Assembly: GCF_028898845.1 (NCBI RefSeq)
Contig: NZ_CP118575.1
Span: 314,326-378,325, forward strand
Length of the DNA stretch: 64,000 nt
Direction: 5' to 3'
DNA from: Streptomyces sp. WZ-12
Lineage (GTDB): Bacteria; Actinomycetota; Actinomycetes; Streptomycetales; Streptomycetaceae
Below the pieces are notes generated by a model. The model saw nothing but the letters and a program-made list of their open reading frames with translations, was not told the origin of the DNA and searched no databases. A program made the translations under genes and the position numbers. Below, piece by piece: positions 34,874 to 42,461 of this stretch. The first letter of the stretch is position 1; the number at the start of each line of letters is the position of its first letter.

Positions 34874-35106
34874 GCGGTCATCGACAGGTACAACCCCCAG
34901 ACAACATCAAACCCGGCATCAAGATCAAACCGAGCACCGACGACCCATCCAGTTACCTGCTCCATTCTGGTTACATGTCTCACTATCCAAGTAGCAACTG
35001 AGGGAATTTCTCCTCTTATCGGATGATTCAACCTGCAATTTCACCTAAGACTGGGCAAGCTGACCGTCGTAGAGCAGACCAAAAACTGTCACATGGGAGA
35101 CGATCC
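34874..35106. other. leader region of secreted peptide gene
   Basis: No gene. It is less GC-rich than its neighbours and probably holds the promoter of the gene at 35107, but no clear hexamers were identified. Confidence 0.4.
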
Positions 35107-35508
35107 ATGCGTTCATTGATCAGTGCTGTTATTTTGGGTGTTTGTGTTCTGACTTCCGGGGCTATTGCTGTGCCAGCTGTCGCGGCGCCCCACGCGAGCG
35201 AGCTCACCAGCGCCATCAGGTCCATGACCATGGGATGCCGTCCCAATGCGTGCGACCGTGACTTCGGGCACGGGCGAGACAACGACCATGACTACGGGAG
35301 CGTCCCGGACAACGACCGTGACTACGGGAGCGTCCCGGACAACGACCGTGACTACGGGAGCGTCCCGGACAACGACCGTGACTTCGGGCACGGGCGAGAC
35401 AACGTGCACGCGAAGAACGGACATGGCGGCATGGGATTTAATCAAAAACAGACGGTCGTAGTAGTGAAGAACCGCGACCACAAGCCCTGTAAGTGCGTCC
35501 TTCGGTAG
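35107..35508 (+). CDS. small secreted Asp-rich repeat protein
   Basis: 133 residues from ATG 35107 with GGGAGA upstream. The N-terminal 27 residues form a Sec signal peptide (VILGVCVLTSGAIAVPAVAA, cleavage after AVAA). The mature part has CRPNAC, then repeats of DYGSVPDNDR (three adjacent 30-base DNA repeats) flanked by two DFGHGRDN units, and ends with a basic tail and CKC. It would be exported. The Asp/Asn repeats suggest metal binding or surface display; no family was recognised. Confidence 0.7.
   Translation: MRSLISAVILGVCVLTSGAIAVPAVAAPHASELTSAIRSMTMGCRPNACDRDFGHGRDNDHDYGSVPDNDRDYGSVPDNDRDYGSVPDNDRDFGHGRDNVHAKNGHGGMGFNQKQTVVVVKNRDHKPCKCVLR
35286..35383 (+). repeat. 30-bp direct repeats in secreted peptide gene
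   Basis: Three tandem 30-base units, each starting GACTACGGGAGCGTCCCGGA, encode DYGSVPDNDR. They are bounded on each side by a related GACTTCGGGCACGGGCGAGA unit. Confidence 0.85.
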
Positions 35509-35521
35509 GTGATGCGATGGT

Positions 35522-35582
35522 GCGGGCATGGCTCCCGATCACGGAGGCGTTGATGCTTCGTGATCGTCGGGGCTGTGCCCGC
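35522..35582 (+). terminator. large stem-loop after secreted peptide gene
   Basis: GCGGGCA pairs with TGCCCGC and an inner stem forms CGATCACG with CGTGATCG, about 24 pairs with small bulges. It begins 13 bases after the stop codon. Confidence 0.65.
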
Positions 35583-35803
35583 AAGCGCCATTGACTGAAC
35601 CTCTTTCTGGAGTTGCCCCGGTCTGGCAGACACAAGGGGCGCGGGGTGCGAACGGGCGGATGGTCTTGCTCGGCGGCGTCAGGCCGCTGCGACCTGGAGC
35701 GCAGCGACGTAGGGCCAGACGCGGTCGGTCTCGCTCTGGCCGACGATGATGCTGCCGCTCTCGATCCACGCGTGTGCGCCCTGCGAGGCGCCAATTCGGC
35801 ACT
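35583..35803. other. no gene recognised
   Basis: About 220 bases with minus-strand frames of uncertain origin. One reads GNSRKRFSQ and may be a scrap of a transposase, but it is not assignable. Confidence 0.35.
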
Positions 35804-35832
35804 TTGACATGATGATGCAGTCATGGTGTTGT
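35804..35832 (+). promoter_or_regulatory. putative promoter of Fic gene 1, leaderless
   Basis: TTGACA at 35804-35809 and TGTTGT at 35827-35832 with a 17-base spacer. The ATG at 35839 would be at or next to the transcription start, giving a leaderless mRNA; there is no ribosome-binding site. A CATGA/TCATG inverted pair overlaps the spacer. Confidence 0.5.
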
Positions 35833-35838
35833 TGAGTC

Positions 35839-36984
35839 ATGTTGTACGAGACTCCGGCGCTGGACGCCGACGACCACCGCGTCCTGACGGAGATCGAGGA
35901 GATGCGGCACACGCTGCGGCATCAGCTGCGTACGCAGCCGCGGTGGTCGGGGCAACTGCGGCGAAACCTGACGGCGCGGGCGATCGCGGGATCGAACACG
36001 ATCGAGGGCTACGCCGCGACCGTGGACGACGTCGAGGCGCTGATGGCCGGCGAGGAGCCACTGGAAACCGCTGACCGCACCCGGGTGGAGCTGGAGGGCT
36101 ACCAGCGGGCGATGACCTTCATCCAGACTCTGGCCGATGCCGGGCCGGACTTCCGGTATGACGCGGGCCTGCTGGGCGGCCTGCACTTCATGCTCCAGGG
36201 ACACCACCTGGACAAGCGCCCGGGCCGCTGGCGGGATGGACCGGTCTATGTCACCAGCCCCGACGACCCGCTCGTGCCCGCCTACACCGCCCCCGACTCC
36301 GAACACGTTCCGGGGTTGATGGCGGAGCTGATCGACTGGCTCAACGACGGCGACCTGAACGCGCCCGTGCATATGCGGGCGTCGATGGCGCACCTGAACC
36401 TGGTCAACGTCCACCCGTGGAAGGAGGGGAACGGGCGCATGTCCCGCGCCGTGTCCACGCTGGTCTTCGCCCGTGAGGCCGAGCAGATGCTGCCGCCGGA
36501 ATTCTCCAGCATCGAGGAGTGGCTGGGCCGCGGGCAGAACACCTACGCCTACTACCAAGTCCTCCAGCAGGTCGGCGGCCCGCGCTGGAGTCCCGAGCGC
36601 GACACGCATCCGTGGATCCGGTTCTGCCTCGGCGCCCACCACCGCCAAGCCCAGCAGGCCCAGCGCCGCACCGACCTGCTCGCCCGCGCCTGGATCCACC
36701 TGGGCGAGACCGCCACCGCCGACGGCTTGGACGAACGCGTCGTCTACGCCCTGCTGCCTGCCTTCTGGGGCTCGAAGGTCCGCCGCACCGTCTACCAGCA
36801 GGACGCCGACCTCTCCGACCAGCAGGCCATCCGCGACATCCGCGACCTGGTCCGCATCGGCTGGCTGACCCCGCACGGCCAGGCCCGCGCCCGCCACTAC
36901 GGCCCCGGCCCGCGCCTGGAAGCAGCCCAGCAGGCGGTCCGCCAGTCCCTGGAGCCGTTCGCCGACCCCTACCAGCGCAACTGA
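35839..36984 (+). CDS. Fic-family protein 1 (predicted AMP transferase)
   Basis: 381 residues from ATG 35839. The inhibitory-helix motif SNTIEG is at 52-57, which places it among Fic proteins with an N-terminal inhibitory helix. The active-site loop HPWKEGNGRMSR is at 192-203. It has Glu where the canonical HxFx(D/E)GNGRxxR loop often has Asp, which is allowed. The C-terminal 100 residues are winged-helix-like (SDQQAIRDIRDLVRIGWLT). Fic enzymes usually transfer AMP to target hydroxyls. It is a paralogue of the protein at 50571 (shared MLY start and layout). IS3-A copy 5 begins immediately after its stop codon. Confidence 0.9.
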   Translation: MLYETPALDADDHRVLTEIEEMRHTLRHQLRTQPRWSGQLRRNLTARAIAGSNTIEGYAATVDDVEALMAGEEPLETADRTRVELEGYQRAMTFIQTLADAGPDFRYDAGLLGGLHFMLQGHHLDKRPGRWRDGPVYVTSPDDPLVPAYTAPDSEHVPGLMAELIDWLNDGDLNAPVHMRASMAHLNLVNVHPWKEGNGRMSRAVSTLVFAREAEQMLPPEFSSIEEWLGRGQNTYAYYQVLQQVGGPRWSPERDTHPWIRFCLGAHHRQAQQAQRRTDLLARAWIHLGETATADGLDERVVYALLPAFWGSKVRRTVYQQDADLSDQQAIRDIRDLVRIGWLTPHGQARARHYGPGPRLEAAQQAVRQSLEPFADPYQRN

Positions 36985-37054
36985 CTGAGGTTCCCCCGAG
37001 ATGCGGAGGATGGTGACAGAGGGTCAGATGGTTCTCATGAGAGGAACATCGACC

Positions 37055-37363
37055 ATGGCTGCCCCCAGGAAGTACTCGCTGGAGTTGCGCGAGCGTGCGG
37101 TGCGGATGTACCGGACCTCCGACCCGAAGCCCCAGATCAAGCGACTGGCTATCGAGCTCGGCGTGCATCCCGAGGCCCTGCGCGGCTGGATCCGGCAGGC
37201 CGAGGCCGATGCCGGCGAGCGGGACGACCGGCTGACCAGCGACGAACGCGTCGAACTCGCCGCGCTTCGCAAGGAGAACGCCCAGCTCAAGCGCGCGAAC
37301 GAAGTTCTGCGGACGGCCTCGGCTTTTTTCGCGGCGCAACTCGACCCGACCCGGCCCAGGTGA
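37055..37363 (+). CDS. IS3-A OrfA, copy 5
   Basis: Intact 102-residue OrfA from ATG 37055, as copy 1. Confidence 0.9.
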   Translation: MAAPRKYSLELRERAVRMYRTSDPKPQIKRLAIELGVHPEALRGWIRQAEADAGERDDRLTSDERVELAALRKENAQLKRANEVLRTASAFFAAQLDPTRPR

Positions 37364-38277
37364 CGGGGCTCCTCGACGAGCACCCTGACCTGGGAGTCGA
37401 GTGCGTCCTGCGGGAACTGCACATCGCCTCCTCCACCTACTACCGCTGGCGCCGCGCCGAGAAGCAGCCGTGCGAGCGGCGGCGTCGCGACGTCGAGCTG
37501 ACCGAGCGGATCAAGGAGATCCACACCGAGTCCGGCGGGATCTACGGCTCTCCGCGCGTGCATGCCGTGCTGAAACGCGAGGGCACACGCGTGGGCCGCA
37601 AGCGGGTCGAGCGCCTGATGCGCGAGGCCGACCTGGCGGGCATCAGCCCGCGCCGCACAGGCTTCACGCGCCGGGATCCGAAGGCCACACTCGCCCCGGA
37701 CCTGGTCAACCGGGACTTCACCGCACCGGCGCCGAACCGGCTGTGGGTCACCGACCTGACGATGATCTCGACCGGCGAGGGCCCGCTGTGGCTGTCGGCG
37801 ATCCGGGACGCGTTCTCCCGCCGGGTGGTGGCCTGGGAGACCTCCGCCCGCGCGGACGCCGACCTGGTCCTGACCACGCTGGAGTACGCCCTCGCGTCCC
37901 GCGAGGTCGAGCCCGGCAAGCTCATCCACCATGCCGACCACGGCTGTCAGTACACATCCATCAAGCTCACAACTCGCCTGCTGCGGGCAGGAGTTGACGC
38001 GTCCATGGGCTCCGTCGGGGACAGCCACGACAACGCCCTCGCGGAGAACCTGTGGATGCTGATCAAGACCGAGTGCGTGCGCGGCCGCGTCTTCGCCACA
38101 CGTGCCGAGGCGAACCTCGCGCTCTTCGAGTACACAGACGGCTTCTATAACTCCCGCCGCACCCAGGAACGACTCGGCTTCCCCAGCCCGATCGAATTCG
38201 AGGAGAAGTACTACGCCGAGCAGGCAACGGCCGAACGAGCGAACCTGAAACCCCGTCAACCCCTCCTGACCAGCTGA
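37360..38277 (+). CDS. IS3-A OrfB, copy 5
   Basis: 305 residues with complete catalytic motifs, matching copy 1 including RLGFPSPIEF. It starts at GTG 37360 overlapping OrfA. Confidence 0.92.
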   Translation: MTGLLDEHPDLGVECVLRELHIASSTYYRWRRAEKQPCERRRRDVELTERIKEIHTESGGIYGSPRVHAVLKREGTRVGRKRVERLMREADLAGISPRRTGFTRRDPKATLAPDLVNRDFTAPAPNRLWVTDLTMISTGEGPLWLSAIRDAFSRRVVAWETSARADADLVLTTLEYALASREVEPGKLIHHADHGCQYTSIKLTTRLLRAGVDASMGSVGDSHDNALAENLWMLIKTECVRGRVFATRAEANLALFEYTDGFYNSRRTQERLGFPSPIEFEEKYYAEQATAERANLKPRQPLLTS

Positions 38278-38308
38278 TCAGCGCCTCCCGAACGACGGGG
38301 GAACCTCA

Positions 38309-38644
38309 GTACTAGGAGCCGGGTGAGGGCGGTGTGGCGGCCTGGGCCGGTGGGCCAGGTGTAGTGCAGGTCCAGGCGACGGTGCCGGACGGACAGCTCT
38401 ACGTGTTCGACGGTGGGGGTGGCGGCCGCGGGCAGGTGCAGTGACAGGGTGCGGGTGTAGACGTCCGGCTGGTAGGTGGGGACGAGCCAGCCGCCGAGTG
38501 CGAGCAGGTACCACAGGAAGTTGGCGATCTCACCGGCCAGGATGTTTCGCCCGGCATGCTCGAAGTCGAGCCAACACGCGCCTGCGGCGCTGTCGGCGAT
38601 GTTGGGCTCAGTCGGGTCGCCCTGGGTGAGGGCGGAGACCCACT
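38309..38644 (-). pseudogene. phosphotransferase-like fragment
   Basis: A minus-strand frame reads TQGDPTEPNIADSA, CWLDFEHAGRN and GEIANFLWYLLALGGWLVP. The GDPTEPN and LDFEHAG motifs fit the catalytic and metal-binding loops of an aminoglycoside/choline-kinase-type phosphotransferase. Its 5' part is lost to IS5-B (38645) and its 3' part to IS3-A (38308). Confidence 0.6.
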
Positions 38645-39536
38645 GAGCGTTTTCCATCCTCACTCTGGGCTGGTCAATTGGAGGGTGAGGACGGTCTGGA
38701 CGAGTTTGGTGATCCGAGTGGTCGAGCACCGCAGTTTGCGAAGAAGGCGCCAGGTCTTGAGGGTTGCGATGGCCTGCTCGACGAGCGCTCGGATCTTCGC
38801 GTGGGACCGGTTCACCGCCTTCTGGCCTGCGGAAAGGGTCTCCCATCGGCCCCAGTACGGGATGCGGATGGTGCCGCCGGCACCCCGGTAGCCTTTGTCT
38901 GCCAAGCACTTGATCCCGACCTCGGCCAAGGCGTCGACGATGCCGTGTTCACGGGCTGCGCGGACATCGTGGACAGCGCCAGGCAGCGCGGGTGAGGCCC
39001 ACAGCAGCCGACCGAAGGGGTCAGCGAGGACCTGCACGTTCATCCCGTGTTTCTTGTGCTTGCCGGAGTAGAACGGGCGGTCCGCGGCAATGCGGTCGAT
39101 CGGCAGGAGCGTGCCGTCCAGGATCAGATATGCCTTCACCGACGCGGTGCGCACCGCGTCGGTGAAGGCTGGGGGCGAGGATGGTCAGGAGCTCGACAGT
39201 CTCGGTGACGTAGCGCGGTAGGCCGTCGTGGTTCCGACGCCGAACCCTGCCGCGAGCTGGGCATACGTGTGGCCCACTTTCAGGTGGGCGAGAGTGAGCA
39301 GGGCCTGGCGGCCAGCGCTCAGGCGCCGCCAACGCGAGCCGATTTCGTGGCGATGCCGTCGCAACTGCTGGGTGAGGAAGCGCAGGGCAGAGCTGGACAC
39401 GTCGACGCCCGACGGGTAAACAAGCACGTGAAGCCTCTGGCGGAGCCGGTTCTCTTGGTCGAAAACCCATCTACCAGGGGCCTCACCATGTTGTCAGCCC
39501 AACTGCCGGACCGGAACGTCAGGTTGGAAAGGGCTT
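38645..39536 (-). mobile_element. IS5-B, copy 2
   Basis: 892 bp, the same length as copy 1, in reverse. The flanking trinucleotides are ACT and AGT, not a direct duplication, so one end may have recombined. Its transposase region (38660-39427) carries the same frame changes and the same 38-bp palindrome (39132-39169) as copy 1. Confidence 0.87.
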
Positions 39537-39736
39537 AGTGCACCGAAACCCTCAACACCCGGACCAGGAAGGCCATTTGGCTCGAAGAATCGCCGCCTGA
39601 CCGCCCGGCATGACGTGGGCAGAGTCCTCGCCACCGGCGAGGCGTTCAGCCGCCCCGCCCACCACAAAGTCGGTACGAAACCGCGTCGAACTGGATAAAC
39701 GACAAGCTCAGGTGAAGCGGTTCAGGATGCAGTCGT
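39537..39736. other. intergenic, no gene
   Basis: About 200 bases between IS5-B and the PBP stop codon with no recognised gene or terminator. Confidence 0.4.
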
Positions 39737-41212
39737 CTACTGCTGGTCCAGAACGGCCTTCATGACCGCCTTGGCGATCGGCGCACCCAGCCGCCCGCCC
39801 GCGATGTCCGAGCGGGAGATGTTTATGTCCTTGGGGTCGACGAGAACGGCGACGGCAACCGGGGAGGACCCGTCCTTGAGCTTGGCGTAGGAGACGAACC
39901 AGGCGTAGGGAAGCTCGTCGCGGACGTCGGCACCGTGCTGGGCGGTGCCCGGCTTGCCGCCGACCGTGACGCCGTCGATGCGCACCTTGTCCCCGGTGCC
40001 GTCGGTCACCGTGTACTCCATCATCTCCTGCACCTTCTTCGCGGTGTTCTCGGAGACGGCCTGGTTCAGCACCTCGGGCTCGGTCTTCTCGATGGTGGAC
40101 AGGTCGGCGCCGCGCAGTTCCTCGACCATGTACGGCTTCATTACCTTGCCGTTGTTGGCCAGTCCTGCGGTGACCATGGCCATCTGGAGCGGTGTACTGG
40201 CCAGGCTGCCCTGTCCCATGCCGGTCAGCGCGGTCTGCGACTTGTCCAGCTTGTCGGGGTAGGCACCGGCGACGGCGCGCACGGGCGTAAACTGCTCCTT
40301 GTTGAAGCCGAACTTCTCGGCCGTCTCCCGCATCTTGTCCCTGCCTGTCTTGAGCGCTGCGTCGAGGAAGACGTTGTTGCACGACCACTGCATGCCGATT
40401 TTCATCGAGACGCGGTCACACTGGGCGTCGGGGACAACGCTGCCAACCTTCGTCGTGCTGAGCGGAAGCTGGTAGGGGGACGGTGCTCCGGAGGAGGCGT
40501 TGATGTCGGTGACGGCACCGCTCTCGAGCGCGGCTGCCGCTGTGAGGATCTTGAAGGTGGATCCGGGCGGGTAGGTCTCGCGGATGGCGCGGTTGCTCAG
40601 CGGCTTGTTCTTGTCCTTGTCCAGCTTCTGGAACCTCTCTCCTTCCTTGGCGGAGATGCCAGCGAAGGCGGAAGGGTCGTAGGATGGCGTGCTCGCCATG
40701 GCGAGGATCCTGCCGGTGCGCGGGTCCAGGGCGACCACGGCGCCCTGGGCGTTCAGATCCGTCAGCCCCTTGTAGGCGGCCTTCTGCGCCGCCGGGTCGA
40801 TCGTGGTGACGACGTCGCCGCCCCGGGGCTTCCTACCGGTCAGCGCGTCCAGCGGCCCGGTGTACAGTCGGTCGTCCTTGCCGCTCAACAGGTCACTGTA
40901 AACGCCTTCCAGGAAGGTCGCGCCTTGCGCCTGGGAGAAGTAGCCCGTGATCGGCGCGTACACCGGGCCGTCCTTGAAGACCCGCTTGTACAGGAAGTCC
41001 GAGCCGGGCGTCGCCTCAGAACCGGTGATGGCCTCCCCTCCGACAATGATGTCGCCGCGAGGCTGGGAGAACGCCTCGATCTGCACCCGCCGGTTGTGCG
41101 GATCGTCGGCCAGGGTGCCGCCTTTGACGAACTGCACCCAAGTGGCCCGGAGGAAGAGTGCCATCACCATGACCCCGCAGAAGACGGCTACGTGTTTGAT
41201 CGGTCTGTTCAT
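39737..41212 (-). CDS. class B penicillin-binding protein with KPG box
   Basis: 491 residues from ATG 41212. One N-terminal membrane helix (VAVFCGVMVMALFLRATW) precedes a dimerisation domain and a transpeptidase domain. The active serine is in STFK (218-221) and SCN is at 277-279. The third motif, normally KTG, is KPG at 420-422 in GGKPGTAQ; one A-to-C change would convert ACG to CCG. This would cross-link peptidoglycan at the membrane outer face if still active, but the Thr-to-Pro change may impair it or lower beta-lactam binding. The length and order match Streptomyces PbpA-type proteins. A second PBP remnant lies directly upstream. Confidence 0.88.
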   Translation of the reverse strand: MNRPIKHVAVFCGVMVMALFLRATWVQFVKGGTLADDPHNRRVQIEAFSQPRGDIIVGGEAITGSEATPGSDFLYKRVFKDGPVYAPITGYFSQAQGATFLEGVYSDLLSGKDDRLYTGPLDALTGRKPRGGDVVTTIDPAAQKAAYKGLTDLNAQGAVVALDPRTGRILAMASTPSYDPSAFAGISAKEGERFQKLDKDKNKPLSNRAIRETYPPGSTFKILTAAAALESGAVTDINASSGAPSPYQLPLSTTKVGSVVPDAQCDRVSMKIGMQWSCNNVFLDAALKTGRDKMRETAEKFGFNKEQFTPVRAVAGAYPDKLDKSQTALTGMGQGSLASTPLQMAMVTAGLANNGKVMKPYMVEELRGADLSTIEKTEPEVLNQAVSENTAKKVQEMMEYTVTDGTGDKVRIDGVTVGGKPGTAQHGADVRDELPYAWFVSYAKLKDGSSPVAVAVLVDPKDINISRSDIAGGRLGAPIAKAVMKAVLDQQ

Positions 41213-41238
41213 CGTTGTCCCGTCGAGGTCGTGCGGTG

Positions 41239-41725
41239 GGTACGGTCGAGGTGGGCCCGCGCGGTACGGGACAAGTGTCGGGGTGCCATGACGGATCGGC
41301 GGGCACGTCGGAGAGGCTGCGGACGATGGGCCCTGCCGTAGCGCCACCGGTCTTCCCTTGCTCGACGACGCACGCGATGGCGACGTTGTCGCGACGAGCC
41401 ACGATCCAGCTGTTGTTGGGAGCGTCCTCGGTGACCTCAGCGGTGCCGGTCTTTGCTCCGAAGCCACCGGGCAGGCCGTCCGGGACCTTCGCCCGTGCCG
41501 TCGGTGACCGTGGCGCGCATCATCTCCTTCAGCCGGTCGACCGCGTTCTGCGGGAGCTTGGACGTCGGCGTGTCCTTGTTCCCGCGCGTGATCGTGGGCT
41601 GGCGGAACGTGCCCTAGGCCCTAGGCCGCAGTGGCCGTGGCGGATGCAATGATCAGTGAGTTGGTCAGCACCCGGCCCTGCCCGATCATCGAGGCCGCCT
41701 TCTCCATCTCGTCGCGCGGTGCTGA
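41239..41725 (-). pseudogene. penicillin-binding protein, C-terminal remnant
   Basis: Minus-strand pieces in different frames spell out a second PBP: SMIGQGRVLTNS, then TVTDGTG, then FGAKTGTAEVTED with an intact KTG, and IVARRDNVA. Stop codons (at CTAGG repeats near 41617) and at least one frameshift break it. It is upstream of and in the same direction as the intact PBP, so a tandem PBP pair once existed. Confidence 0.75.
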
Positions 41726-42007
41726 AACGGTGGCAACCCTCTGGTTGCCTTCACGTTTTTTCAAGGGATTGCCACCTTCGGTTGAGTACGACACGAACTG
41801 GCCAGGTTGGTCAGTAAAATCTCCGGAAAGCGGATGTTCTCTGACTGAGACTGGACTACATGACCAGCTCGCCGACAGTATGAAAGTGAAGCATTGACGT
41901 CACGCAGCAGCTATAGGCTTAGGTTGACTGTTAAATTCAGGAGTCGACAGGGTACTGATCTTTGACGGCGCGTTTGATGATCTGGCCTTGTTCGGCATAC
42001 CGTGTGT
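41726..42007. other. no gene recognised
   Basis: About 280 bases. Contains an imperfect inverted repeat (GGTGGCAACCCT at about 41730 and AGGGATTGCCACC at about 41766), which may be an insertion end. Confidence 0.4.
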
Positions 42008-42352
42008 ATGGGGATTCTAACTCGCAGGCGGTTGGGGGCAGTTGAGGTCGAGCGGCGGCGTATGCGGGCAGCTGATTTATTCGAACAAGGGATACGGCAG
42101 AGCGGGGTCGCGGGCATGCTCGGGGTGACGCCGCAGGCGGTCAGCCTGTGGCGTCGGGTCTGGGCCGAGGGCGGTCGGGAGGCTCTGCTGTCGAAGGGTC
42201 GGGCGGCAGCTCGTACTTGAGCGCCGGGCAGGAAGCGGAGCTGGAGGACTTGCTGCGGGCTGGTCCGATGGCGCACGGCTGGGAGGACCAGCGGTGGACG
42301 CTGGCGCGGATCGGCCGGCTGATCGAGGAGCGGTTCCACGTCACGTATGAGT
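42008..42352 (+). pseudogene. IS630-like transposase, N-terminal fragment
   Basis: From ATG 42008 a helix-turn-helix region (GIRQSGVAGMLGVTPQAVSLW) is followed after a frameshift at about 42215 by AHGWEDQRWTLARIGRLIEE and FHVTYE, the segment preceding the DDE domain. The rest is replaced by the second recombinase cassette. Confidence 0.75.
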
Positions 42353-42461
42353 TCCCTGTCAAGTCAGCGTGTTGAGATCTTGGAGGCCCCGGAGGGGCCG
42401 GATGCTGGGTTGGGCGGGGGCGCCGGAGGCGCTCCCGCCCGGAGATCTCTGAGTCGCGCTG

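Larger units (their letters stand above)
36986..38308 (+). mobile_element. IS3-A, complete copy 5
   Basis: 1323 bp with both ends intact, one base after the Fic 1 stop codon. The right flank begins GTACTAGGAG as in copy 4. It truncates the phosphotransferase fragment that follows. Confidence 0.93.
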
